Positions 12,645-26,200 of a DNA stretch of 64,000 nt are shown here, piece after piece (within the stretch, counting starts at the first letter, position 1; each line of letters starts with the position of its first letter). The notes below the pieces were generated by a model. That model saw only the letters and a program-made list of their open reading frames with translations, searched no databases and had not been told where the DNA came from. The DNA is taken from the NCBI RefSeq assembly GCF_000699445.3, contig NC_067195.1, positions 14,382,787-14,446,786 on the forward strand, in the 5' to 3' direction. This DNA comes from Schistosoma haematobium. Taxonomy: Eukaryota > Platyhelminthes > Trematoda > Strigeidida > Schistosomatidae. The position numbers were made by a program, and so were the translations under genes.

Positions 12645-14885
12645 GTATTTACAAACAAAACCAAGTCTGCCATAGGAACAATGACTTTATAAGAAGCAGA
12701 TAATGGTAAGGATGACAATTACAGTAATTACCTGGGTCGAAACATCTATTTCTATATCCAGTCATACATTATTTCTTTACTACATTCCAGAGATCCATAT
12801 GTTCAATCTGCTTCTGAACTCCCAAATACCATTCTCAATCACTTCGTTGCACTTTTACAACCTGGTTCTAATGGAAATGATTCATTTTCGGTTTTATTTA
12901 CTGATTTATAATGGCTCAACTCTTTAATCACCAGAAAACGAAATTTGTCGATCATTTGTTGTCTATCGCTCAGCTGCTTATCTTCCTTTTTTCCTATTTT
13001 TACGAGACAACTCTCAGAATGCTTGTATGGGACAACTGACACTATTCTGAGTCGCTGGTCATAAATGTATGTTTGACAGGTCCATATCTACACTAAATGC
13101 CTTAGATGATACCTCTGATAGATTTTTGTACTAGAAGCTCGGTCTAGTATTTTTCTGGCGGCTGACATCTGAAAGCTCCAAGTAACATGTTGGAATCTCC
13201 TTTTGAATGAAGATTTTGCTATAAACGGCTGTTTATACAATCCACTTCATTTTTTAACCACTAATAGTTCATGTAGGGGTGGGCATTGACCGTATTAGCT
13301 TCTTTGTTGTAAATTACAATTTTATTGCCATTAATCAATTGTCTTTCTGGATTTGGTAACATACCAACCTAACCGAATAATTACCTGTAGCAGGCTCTGC
13401 AGCACATTGAAGTGGACTACAAACAGACATCTATCACATAACATATTGTTATTTGGGAATAACGTGTTATTAACAAATTATATGACATCCGAGAAATCAC
13501 TCTCTCCACATGTAAACTTTCAAAAATCGAGGAGAGAATATGGTTTGAACTGCATAGTGTATATATCTAAGTTAGTCGTGGTCAAAATCATGTTTCTTCA
13601 ACTTCTAGTTTAGTGGTCTTTCACCTTCGCACATGTTTTTACATTATTGGTTCTAATCTGCTCCTCATCTAAACCCATATGAATCTCATCCTATATCCAG
13701 GATCTGTTCACACGAGATACCGCTGGTGTGCTAGCCGTCGGTGTATTATGACATGGTGGGGCTTAGATTAAAGTAGTATTCATACATACCCCACAAAAGG
13801 TATAACAATACAAGTGAGCAACAGCTTTGACGATAGAAAAGAGAGCCATTTGTGTAACAGAATACTGTTTTTCCGTACTAAATTATATTATAAAGCTACA
13901 CATAATCCCAGACTTCGAGATTCCTGTCGAATCCCCTCCATATATATAGTTCTTCGTCTACTCATCTCCGTACTTTGACTTGTCTTCTTTAACTCATTAA
14001 AATGATCCTGACTAAAAATTGACTTAATAAGATGGAATAAGTCCAAGTAGTCATGCTTCAATCATTCTGTCACAAACGAATTAATCTCACTAGTCATGTA
14101 CGTCGTTTACTCTAGTTCTCGTCCTTTCTTTTTAACCCTTATTTTCAGCACTCTCGTGATGTGCTACAGAAAACACATACGGAACACATCACTTTGTCGT
14201 GTGCCATCAATAATACCTCAGCTGTTCCCGAAGGATATAAGGCTACATTTTCGAGAAGCTCTCAAGTTAACGTGGATTAATTTATGATCATCAGTTGCCT
14301 GACGCAACGCGACAACCATTAAGCGCGCAAATTCTTATATTGACAAATCGAGTATCACTAACATTATTTATACTAATGTGTGAGCAGAGTTATCCTCATG
14401 ATTCTATGACCAGTGTGCCTTATAACATATCAACCTGAGTAACCTATTACAGCGAAGCCTGTATCATCTGTGATAATTTGATCCTACGTGTTAACTGGCA
14501 AGCCTCATCTAACACATCCATATTTGAGAAAATTACAAGTAATAATGCCGAAAAATCAAAAATATACGTAGAAAACATGGCTAGGTGTAGATTCACTTAC
14601 GAAAGAGGGTTGGAACACGGCAGCTGTACTCCTTCAAAATGATTGCTTTTGTACATTTAGCGAAGAACGATATATGGTGATGGAGTTTTTACATCATTAT
14701 CACGAGAAAATTCAAGCATACTAGTTAAATCAGATCCGGCCGAACGTTAGACTGTATAAAAATATTTCATCTAGGGATATTCAGCATGTATTGTTATCAA
14801 AGCTCCTCATAATTACACATTTGAGACACTAGCTATAAAACCAGTTCATGTGACTGCGGAAGCTGTCCTTTGATTATTTATTTGC
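12645..14885. other. Intergenic DNA, no supported gene
   Basis: No open frame here exceeds 90 codons and none shows a recognisable domain. A 'ccccac' and 'catac' rich stretch around 13.7-13.8 kb is not identifiable. It may contain further decayed LINE sequence, because a CR1-like RT fragment starts immediately after it. Confidence 0.4.
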
Positions 14886-14894
14886 CTTTGATTT

Positions 14895-15660
14895 AGTTTG
14901 TCACCTAGCCCTGATGGCTTAGACCCACGATTACCGTCAGTTCTAGCGGACACTACTTCAGGACCACTGACCGTGTTCGATGTGTCTCCCAAACTGAAAC
15001 TTCTGGGGATCCTGTGGTTAGCTTTATGTCCAAGTATGGAAACACAGACCACGTCCATTCACCAACCCAACAGTCCCACTAGCACATTAGTCAAGGTATT
15101 TAAAGGAATCATTATTACTAAGTTATTGACTAATATACAATCTGTTAACACCTGAGCAACACTGACTTTAGAATAAACAACTGTGCGTAACTAACTTTCT
15201 AGTTGTAAGAAAGGGTTGGACAGTAACCAAGGGTAACCATTAGTTTGTGTGATGTTCATAAACTGTGACGAAGCACTTAATAAGCTGTCACACACAGGGT
15301 TTGTCCAGAAGCTCACGAATCTTAGGATAACTTCGTCTGTGTCTGAGAACAAAAGGTGAGGGTATGTATGACACCAAACAAATGAAATGGTGTACTCCAC
15401 GATAACATCTTAGGTTCTCTGTTCTTTCTTCACTACACTAATGAATTACCGAGACTGCTTAAGTCGTCGATACTGCTGTTTGCGTATGACGGCGATAAGC
15501 TGTGAGGTTGATAGTCTTGACTCACAAGCTGATCTAGGCTAACTATCAAGATGACGTAGGAGTTGAGGCACAGAAATCGGCTCTAGAAGGAATGTGCCAA
15601 TGAACGTTGTACATGGTGACGATTACCAGGATACCGTCAATGGTACATGGATCTCATGCA
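14895..15660 (+). pseudogene. CR1-like LINE reverse transcriptase, decayed
   Basis: The + strand starts LSPSPDGLDPRLPSVLADT (the SPGPDG..P.LL..LA motif) and later reads STLVKVFKGII (the SVLVKI.E.I motif). After frame changes it reads ILGSLFFLHYTNELPRLLKS and LLFAYDGDKL. The last corresponds to the VLGPLLFL.YIND and FADD active site, with the first catalytic Asp replaced by Tyr. Several stops and frameshifts are present. It ends about 0.9 kb before the dynein start codon. Confidence 0.65.
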
Positions 15661-16504
15661 TATAGAAAAGAAAAGGCCTAGAAGCACTGGCAAGTCCTGA
15701 TTTGGAAACAACTGAAAATGAAAATGCAGTAGCTCCAAAATTTTTTTAGGCATCATGGTCATGTAGCGGTTGATAAACCCCTAAAACCAACAGCTCTATA
15801 TATCTTCGAAATTTGGTGCCGACCAAATTAGTTTTACTGGACCCACCTAGCTCAAGATGCTCGGTCACGCATCGGCATCACATCATGAGTGCATACTCCG
15901 TGCCGTAATTCTTCTACAACCACCAACCAAGTCGTATTTCGATTGATGAGTAAATTACATGATAACTAGCTGGACTTGAATTCACAACATGCTGCAGCAC
16001 TCTAACGTATTCAGCATATGAGAGAATGAAGTTAGAAACATGTTGTTTCAAACTCCTATTATGAGAGCTTAAAACGATTGAAGATTATCCCCTTATTCTA
16101 GCAAGCGAGGTGACGTTATATTGACATTTCGTATCTCTAATAATTATCTGGGTGTTAACACGTCTTATCCTCTTGATCTTTTCATGAGTATTAATCTCCA
16201 GGGCTACAACAAGAAGGTTCAAAAACCGCGATCATATGAAGTGAGGATGGGATAACATTATTATGCACATTGAGTGGCCAATGACTTGATACCTTAACTC
16301 ATCAAGTTGTATCAGCTCCAGCAGTGAAGCCGGAAAATTTTTTGCTTAAGCAGGAGATAAACTGCTATAATTGGAGCACGCTTACCGGCATACTACCCTT
16401 GTTCACAAAATGATTCTTGTTTAGCTACTTCGCATAAAATAATGTCATAGTGACATCTTTGACGCATTTCAAAAATGGTTTTTTAGGCGATAACACAATA
16501 CTAT

Positions 16505-16537
16505 ATACTTAATTTTTGATTTGTACAGAAATTCAAA
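16505..16537 (+). promoter_or_regulatory. 5' leader with candidate splice acceptor before the dynein ATG
   Basis: Ten bases before the chosen ATG lies tttgatttgtacag followed by aaattcaaa. This is a good 3' splice site. In schistosomes such a site just ahead of the start may receive the trans-spliced leader or end a 5' UTR intron. The sequence cannot tell which. No promoter motif is evident. Confidence 0.35.
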
Positions 16538-17282
16538 ATGTCTGATGGGAGGGAAAATTTTTATCCTGAAATTAAGCAGAGGGGATATTATACTGATCAA
16601 TATACTGCAAATCTACCACGACACTATGACGTATGATTTGAATTGACATACTATTTTGTTCTAGTTCCAAAACTTAGCTGCAAGTTTAGATCAACATATA
16701 ATTAACCATAGCAAAAAGAAATGCTTTCTTCCTGATGGTACACTATTATGCTTTATCTTAAATCACTTTTCAGCCGAAGTAGATATTGATGGACCTCTTA
16801 TGAATTGTACTGAAATTCATGGTCCAACTAGTGAAGTTAACATGTTTGTGGTAACCTGTGCTCTGCTTTTTCTTAAGCACAAAGGATTTTCCACCTAGGT
16901 CTTTTGATCCGAAAGTCCAAGTTCCTTTTTACACGCCACCAAAACACTGTCCCAGAAAGTTACACATAGAAAGGTATGAAATTGGCTAGTAAAATATCTT
17001 TAAAAAATCGCAGAAAGAAAAGGAAGTTTCAAAGTGTATCTATTTCTGAAGAACTGGAGCACAAGTACCATATTCAGCCGAACGACCTTATGCCAAGATT
17101 CAGTGAAAAATATTTGGTTGAAAAAAATACATGGACTTCATACTTACCTCTTGAATACTTTGATGATGAACAATATGACTCTCGTACTCCATCAGACTGG
17201 CTAGCTCTGGGGATGGACGAAGGAGTGAGAAAACCGATTCCAGCCGTCTGCTTGCTTCCTGTTAATGACCACCAACAAAGTC
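16538..17282 (+). CDS. DNAH1: DNAH1 exons 1-5 (N-terminus, four tiny introns)
   Basis: Exons 1-5 encode residues 1-200. The four introns are 34, 36, 34 and 40 nt (16631-16664, 16738-16773, 16844-16877, 16974-17013), with phases 0, 1, 2 and 2. Their placement is supported by the restored DNAH1-like text: [10 protein letters not shown] in exon 1, [16 protein letters not shown] across exon 4, then LMPRF and [15 protein letters not shown] in exon 5. Reading straight through introns 1, 3 and 4 would hit stops or shift the frame. The start ATG is the first in this frame after the acceptor-like site. Exon 5 ends at c|gtatgt (17282). Confidence 0.85.
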
Positions 17283-20200
17283 GTATGTAGAAAATATTTT
17301 TCCTTTAAGGATTTCTAAGTTCACCCGTTGCTTAACAAACAAAACGCTGTATTTTTTTAGGTTATCATGCTCGCTTTTCTGTCATTGGTTTTAACACTTG
17401 AATATTCCCAGATTAGTTGTATTTCTGTATCCTGGAGTGATGAATTAGGGAAACGTACGCATTTTACAAGGGAGTTTGTTAAATTTTAGGTCTTTTACAA
17501 GAGTTGTGCAGAAATACGTTTTAACAAGCTATATTAGCAATCTAGAAAATGATCTTATCTAGGTGTTCTGTTACAGGCTCATGCAAAATAAAACTATTTA
17601 ATTCATGTACTGATGCTGTTTTACTGCTTTGAGTACCTATTCACATATGCACAATTCACTTGCTCATAATGTAAACTTAATGATTCTAGTAACCTTTGGG
17701 CTCATTTGAAACACATTTCTTAAAGACTCAAATTTAGCGGACAGTGAAATCAACTACTGCAGTTTTGTAATGAGTTCTCTTACGACACTTTGTTCTACCT
17801 ATTAATTAGTAACCAAATGCCATGTACAAAAGATTTCCACTTGAACACAAACTTAACACCAATTTGTTGCTCAACTTTCAAAAAATTAGGTATATACTGG
17901 AACCACAAACGTGGAATTCAAACCGGTGGAATAAGTTACTTGGTAATTGAACTTGAAAAGGCTTTGAAAGGGATCAAAATAATGTGGCACATATGGCTAT
18001 TGTAATAATAGTGATATGAATTTCGACCGGTTATGCGTTTTTGAAGATCGACTTTAACATCTCAAAAGCTTAATCCTTCCGGAATTTGTATTATACTTGC
18101 TAACACATATTAAATGAGACTAAGACAAGTTTTGGTTATGACTGTAAACAAATATGTATTACGATTCTTATAAAGCGTATTTCACAATACTGTAAATATT
18201 ATCTGTTGTGATATTGTATTGCACTTTGAAAACGTGGGGAAAATTTAAACCAAGGGTTTTAGTCTCGCACCAGATGCACGTAATTTTGGATGATAGAGAT
18301 AGTCATTATTAGTTCACTGAACCTCGACCAAAAATGCAGTCGCCAATTAGAAAGATAAATCATATCCTTTCTCCTGAGTTTTATGTGATTGATGGATCTT
18401 GAGGTTTTTACCGCAAGCTTTCAGGAAGATTGTGGAAAAACCCCATATTGTAAATGTGTCCATACACTTTGCTAAAACCTTCTACTTCTAACAAATGCTA
18501 TTTTTTATTCAGTGGATATTCGCAGCCCTGAAATTGAGTGGAAATGGCAGTTGGCAGGGGTACTAGATTACGACGTTCGCTCTAAATTGTGGTTTGTCCA
18601 AAAAGTCGACTCTAAAGGTCGGATTATAGATGAAAGTGGAGAACCATTAGTAAATGGTGGTGTCTTATCTAGTGGTAAGGTTCTGGAGTTAAATACACAG
18701 TACTGGATTCCTCGTATACAACTTATGTTTCTTGCTGAAGATCCTCAGATCTTTGCTAAACGTGTAGCAACTGCCTTCAAGTGTCGTCAAGATCATGAAT
18801 CAGCCTTGAGATATAACTTGTATTTGGACTGTATGCCAAATGAAGGCATTGGTGAGCTAAGCAGTGCCGTCTTGAAAAGAATGACATTTCTTGCTAAAGA
18901 TGAAGCATGTACAATCAGAAATAGTAAAGGGTAGGTTGCAGTTTAAGAGCAACATCGTTTTATTCTTATGCCATTCTTAAAGGATCGATAGTTTACTGCA
19001 AAATCTTGAAAAAGAAGTTACATTTGATTACTGGAGAAGCATGAATGACCTGATTTTGCGCCGTCTTTTTGAAAAGCAGGAAACAAAATATCACTTTATT
19101 CAACCTCCTGGGATAAAAAAGCTCAAAACTCCATGGAAAGGTAATTCTCTTTGTTTATTTGCATTTTGGATTTTGAAAGCTACTTACATACATTTTCTTT
19201 TGCGTTTGGTCACCTATTTTATTTATATACTGGATATAGCATGATCGCAGTATTAGATAGCAGATAGGTGAATTATTTTCTACATTATTTATATATGTGT
19301 GATACAAATAAAGTAAGTATTAGAAATTCCAGGACGTACCTGTCTCCAGAGAGATTAACAGCTAACAAAATATGGCGAAAATTAATAAGGGAATATAATA
19401 CCACAAGGCAAAATGTTCTGTAAATATTTGGGCCATTTTTATGTCAAAATGTTCAGCTTCACATAATAATATCTGATGTTGAACTATTACGCACCGAACA
19501 TATTAACCATGGAATTCGTAGATGACCAATTTAATCTTAAAGCTTAATGATATGTGAACTGTATGAAGCACATTAGTCTAAACAAATTGATTGATGTTAT
19601 ATTATTGCTATGAATGAAGTTACTAAGATCAAATTAAATTACACTAGTTACCATTTGTATCATAGTCCATTATTTAAAATTTTTTGGGTGCTCGGTTTAC
19701 AGTAACGACCTATTTTTTTAAATAGAAAAACATATGCCGACCAAATGTAAAGTTTATAGAAGACAAAATACTTACGATAATAAAGGGTTATTATTATGAA
19801 AATAAGAGCAAATTTTCAGAGAACTACAATTCGACAAGAATGGTGCGATAAATATGCACCGACTTTAGTTGCCACACTGCATGTTGTAAAGGAGGTAATG
19901 AGCAGGAGTAGTGTATATATTTATCGCGGAAAGTTGCAATATATTGACATAATACTTATACATAGCCTTCAATCTTCCGTTCGCACCTTTCGGCGTGTTC
20001 TGCCGTATGAACCATCTTGTCATCTGGTCTCCACGTGTAAAACTAACATCATGGTTTTGACATACTGAAACTCTTCGCTCCATCTATCAGTTATTTCAAC
20101 TTCGACTTCCCGTTATGCTACACACTACTTACAAACAATCCTGTAAGTAGAGTTCACTACAGTATCAATATAGTAGAATCAAATAATAGTAAAAAAACAG

Positions 20201-23200
20201 CCTCAGTGGTTGTCAGAACCAAATATGCGAAGTAGAGTTCAGAAAAAAACAAACAAAATCAAGAGATCAAAGAGTATGAGCAGTACACTCAAAATATAGA
20301 TGACAAAATAAACCATTCCAAGCGTCCTCGATTTAACGTGTTGCAGCCTAGGTTTGTAAAGGATGCATTACTATTGTTTTGTGAATTTTAATCAGGAATT
20401 CTAAACTGCCAAATAGAGACTAGGTCAGCAGTTAGCCTTTTGATGAACTGGTATCATTTCACAGTCTAGCTATTACTCAGTTTGTTTTTTGGCCTATGTC
20501 TGTATTTTATTCTCGGATATCAACGTACATAGCCATAGATAATGACAGTCCAAACTGTTCAATAATTTAAAGAAAGTACATCAACTTACCTTACATTATA
20601 TGGAAGGCATTATGTCAAATAATAATAATGAAATAAGGATGGCCCTGTGTAAAATTTAAACATCTTAGCACTTTAAAGTCTCATTTGTATAATCCCACCA
20701 AACCCAAGCAATTCAAAATGAGTTAGAAACGTCGAATCCTTTCACATTATTATAAGAAAGCATTCGAATTATCTTCTTGTGAACATTAAGGGCTAAAGAT
20801 TCATTAGTCTTAGCTGAAAAAACCTGTGACAAGTTGGCTGTATCGAGATTATCTATTCATAATGCACATGTGCCAATTGAGACTGTTAAAAGTTTAGTCC
20901 TGAACAAATGGATAATTTAAACCTTTTATGATTGTAGTGAACACAGTGTACTCGTTGAGTAGCTATCTGAACAAAGTACCTCATCATATAACGCTTCGGT
21001 ATTTGAAGTGAAAACCATAGTGTTCGAGTTCTATTGAGAATATTAGCACAAGAACACTGGTACATTCAGCTAACGAGTTCCAAACAAGATGAAGAGGAAA
21101 TTCTTATTTTTGACATTGACTTCAATAAATCCATTGTAAAAATTTTAATATTATTCTATTTAGATCTATGTACCTATTAGATGGTGATTAAATTTCATAT
21201 ATAATGTCCATTGATTGTTATGAACTGTGTTTTTTGTAAAAAGTTCATTGAGGTTACTCATGATTGAAAAGATATCGTTAGCTTCAATGATAATATAAAC
21301 TTACGTAGAATTAAGCTATTTATTCTATTTTAATATAAGTATGATCATCTTTTCCAATGTTAATAGGTACATTAGATATACCGCTATATGATTTTGACAA
21401 CATATTTCAAAGCTTTTCTTCCAAATCAATGTTAACCAAACCAGAGGCAATTATGGCTATACGTAAATGTCAGTATGAATGTTTAGAAGTGCGCTCGAAA
21501 TCAATATTTCATGTTTCATTATCAAAACATATGAGAATTGAAGAATTTGAACAAACACAATCTATGGTTATTTCACAAGTGTCAATATTTTTGAAAGTAA
21601 GCCTACGAATTTCACATTTCAAATAAAAGCATAAATTATTTCACGATATCATTAAACTATTGTATATATACTAATTAACAAGTTAAGTAACTCGAAACCA
21701 CTAATAAAAATGTAGACTAATTTATTCTTTCCTCCATTTAGATCTATAAAAGTTTCTTTTAGAATTATTCGCAACTGTATGCTGCAATTATCCAATAAAA
21801 GAACATAGAGAAAATAAAGAAATGTTTTGGGTAATCCACAATTAGTGTACATGAGTATTTTGTTCATAATGTCAGCCATATATAGTTATTAGTCTGATAA
21901 TCACTTGTTAGATTCCTTAACCTGTTCTCTTCAACCAAAAATTACCATTTATTTGTTTGAGCAATTGATTCTAAAATCACTAGAACACGTAACTGAACTT
22001 TGAATTCATTTCCTTAGGCTATAGAAATTAAATCATTATACATTAGAGATATATATGACTAGAAGCCTAGTACGATAATTCACTATCCAAATTTATGAAA
22101 CTTTTATAAGATTAATTTAATGGACGAAGAGAAACTGAATTCTTGAAAGAAAGTTGTCTACGATCAAATTGTTTGTATGAACAGAAGTTTGAATTTAATG
22201 TGTTTTTTTAATACCATATAAATGAATGTTAAAAATTCTAGTTATTTAACAATTACTTCATGAATATTTAGCATAAAAGTTTTTCCCATTAATTTATATC
22301 AACTGAAATAATGGATTTAAGTAGTTTTTAAGAGGATGCATTATGACAAATTTAATTTGTTATGAAAATAATAAAATTTAATAGTTTAACGAAACAAAAT
22401 GAATTGTTCGAGAAAAATGAGATATTTTGTTTAGCCATTTCTGATGATTGAATAACAGTTGTCATCATACTCAGAGAAGTTTCTCAAATAAGAACTTTCG
22501 TCTAAATTTGAACGAATAGTTTCACAATATTTGGGCGCCGAGTTAATGTGAGTCATTAAAGAGGGAGAATGTATTTGTAAAATCTCAGCGAAAAAATTTG
22601 AAGTAAATCCAACGTTTCGCCTAGCAACAAAATTGTTGTTTGATTATATTTTCCTTGAAAAAGCTTGGACCAGATTGTCAGGCGAAACGTTGGATTTACC
22701 TCAGATTCTTTCGCTGAGATTTTACAAATACATTCTCCTACTTTAATGACTCAGAGAAGTTTTATTTTTTTTAAAATAACTTTCGAGATCATAATGAAAC
22801 AAAAATTGTATTCATTAGTTGTCAGAATTAATTGGAAACGCTTTAAAAACCAAGGAACAATGATGTTAAATGTTTAAAATGTTTTTTTTCTTAAAAAAAC
22901 AATGAAGGTGTCTGTTGGGTATTAGCAATTAACAGCAATTCAGACCTATTCTCATCACTATTATATCTCGGTCATTTAACAGTGTTTGATTTTAGGAAAA
23001 TATTCGAATTTGTTCTAGAATATTGAGTTGGAACAACGCAATTGTATTGTCAATTGTATTATGTTTTTCAAATTTAAGTTCAATAACGTTGTTATAAAAT
23101 GTCTTGCAAAATCTTTTCTTATGATGTAAGCTTGTGATCAAAAAAGTACTCATTAGTGATAAACAATGAAATCGAATTATTCACACAAGCACTTCCCTTC

Positions 23201-26200
23201 AATCATTAGATATCAGGATGACAGATCAAGTATTCAGTGACCGGAGTCATCTTTTTTATTAGCGAAATGATACAGTTGTATAAAGATTATTTGATTTTTA
23301 AAGAAAAAAACATGAATGATTATCACAATGAATATTAATAAGTGTAAGATATAAATTTTCTAGATCATTCATTAACCCATAAATTCAACACTTGAATAAT
23401 AAGATTAAATTTTCGCCGGTCCTCCAAGTCAAAACACTACATTGTTTTCACAAGAGTCATCAACAATCTTGCATATCCATAGCGAGAATCAGTAATTTGT
23501 TTACTTAAAAATAAAATGAAATTGAAAAGTACAAATTTATTTTAATTGATTAGAATTGAGCATCTTACTATTATTATTATTATCATTATTATTATTACAT
23601 TAATAAGTATAATAATTACTTTTAGTATTACAGCTGGTAAATTCTATAAAGGCAAATTTGTTTTTTCGTTATTTTAACCAAATAACAAAAACTAAGGTAT
23701 TATTAAGTAGTCGGCAAAACAAGTGACTAAATGAGCAACTGGGAAATAAGTAGAATAATTTAATTTAATACTAATGGTCGACATATTCTATGTATTTGAA
23801 ACATATTGATTCAACATCTTTACTAAAATAAATAATAAATAGTACTTATTATCTTTTAATGAAAATTGGTTTTAATGATAAGAATTGAGTGCAGATTTTA
23901 TAGGTATCAATATCTGAATAAGTGGAAAAATTGTGTTTTTGACGTTTCGCGTCTTAATGTAAGTCACTTCGTCAAAGCAAACAAATAATCGGCTATCTGT
24001 TTACATTGACGAAGTGGCATACATGAAGTCAAGAAACGTTAGAATTGCAATTTTTCTACTCATTTGGATATAATAAACGATATATTTATAAGTTGTAGAT
24101 ATTTGTTTGATTTGTTGGTTTCATTAAACAAAATGTGTTCTTAATTAGAATCCCATTAAAGATAAGGAGCACTGGAAAGCTATTTTGTTCTTGCATGTAT
24201 GGGACTTAACATAATCTGTTCAGCGCTTTCTAGGATTTAATGACCTTCATTTAGGATCACCCTTGGAAAAAATAAAATTCACAAACCTGACTTTGCTGAA
24301 AGCTCTTTTATAACACTAAATTCATAGAGTCATACGAATCTCATGAAACTAAAATAAATTTCTAAATCAAAATAAAGATACAATATATTTCACTGATACA
24401 TTGAACTGATGAATTTAGTCATCTTATGCAAAATATTTAAGATCCAATTAGTTCAGGAATGTTTTCTTTGTCATCGATTCTTAGCTTAATTTATTTCCAT
24501 TGTTCTTCATATTTCTTGGTGGGTTTTTCCCAGTGTTTTCAATCCAAGTTTGTCCACTGATGAAATATATTATATATTTTCATAGTTTTCTGCTTTGACT
24601 TATCGATAAAAATGGATAAATACACTTATACATATAATAAGTTCAAAGTCTAACAGTCTGTTGAATCATTAACGTTGACTGGAATAGATGCATATGGCTG
24701 TAAGTTTAAATGTGAAAAATAAACCTCATATTCTCAATTCCATTTCTAGTCAAATGACATTTCAGTTTACTGAATAATAATCAAAAGAAATCTCCAGAAG
24801 AATTCAACACATTTAGCACGGTGAATAAATGCGACGCTATAAATCTGTAATGAGAAAACGATTTTATCCGTTACAGATATACAGTAATATCCCATGTGGA
24901 AATTCAGAGAATAAAAACCGTACATTAATCAGGTGTTAACAGAATTTACGTGGTATAATTCCTAACTGGTACAAACACTGAACAGTTTGCTTTATGGTTC
25001 AAACCACCAAATATACAGTTATGTGTTTCAAAATATGAATTGAAGCAAGTTTACGTTAACAATCTCCCAATTAATTTTTGCCTGTGATTTATTAGACAAT
25101 AGACAAAGATTCATATTTGATTAATTATAAGTAACTCCACATATAACAGTGCCAATTTTACTGAAGGGACGGAGTGATCATCAGTATGATTCTTTTCACA
25201 ATAATGATTAGACTGCAAAAAGGATCAATTAGTTCCGTGGCATGTTATGCCCATTATATTTAAAGTATCTAGATTTTCATTGGTGAAGAACTATTAAATC
25301 TAGTAAAGTTTTACAAATTACGTAACGGAAAAATTCATCTCAGGTTCAAGAAATGACAAGAAATTACTTAAACCAGGGAACTTACGAGAATATTAAATGT
25401 TAGTTACTTTAAACTTTATATAAATGTCTTCTAGTTAAATGTATGGTTTGAATAATTTTTTTCTGGTTAGCGTTTTTTTATCGGGTTAGTTTTCTACGGG
25501 ACGGGGTCGCTAACCCCGTGCCCAACTCTCCTCCTTTATCCGGGCTTGAGACCGGCAGTAGCCCCCGGAGGGACTCCAGGCGGAGTTAGTTAAATGTATG
25601 ACACTTGATAAATTAGTCTTGTTACAAATGCTATGACGAATGTTAAATTGAGCTGATAAACTATCATTCTCCATAACATATCGCTAAAATTAACATACTT
25701 AAACTATTAGGCCGAGAAATTGCAATACAATTATGGCGCTCACCTGAGATGTAAACCAGCGAAAAATGTTTTGAATTTAGAGAAAAAAAATTAATGGAAT
25801 TTGAAAGGACAAACTCCAATGGAAATATATGCGACGTAAATTCTTCATTCATTTTAAAGAATAGTGTATTAGAATTAATGGTTAAATGTTTCAACTATAC
25901 ATCATAACTATATATATATACCTTATGTTATTCATCTTTTGTTCTTTTATAGGATGCGTGGATTGAAAATCTAAGAAAACACATTCGTGCATGTTTTCAT
26001 GATACTGGGAAAGGATGGTTTAATATATATGAAACAGATTTTTATGTATATACTCAATCGAAATTAAAAAAATTTATGGAAATGATGAAGTTTTGTATGC
26101 AAGATGGATTAAGATATTTAATAATGGGTTCATTAATTAACTTTACAAATATGCTACGTGATTCATGTATTGCTTGTTTAAATATTCCAAATGAATATGA

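Larger units (their letters stand above)
21597..25952 (+). other. DNAH1 intron 8 with repeats
   Basis: A 4.4-kb intron. It holds two foldback (hairpin) repeats at 22.55-22.75 and 23.91-24.07 kb, a TTA-rich microsatellite near 23570-23600 and a 141-bp GC-rich retroinsertion at 25446-25586. The remainder is AT-rich and unremarkable. Confidence 0.7.

Noticed and set aside
22620..22700. Hammerhead ribozyme in the 22.6-kb foldback
   Set aside because: The gcgaaacg motif is present but there is no CTGANGA core at a workable distance on either strand.
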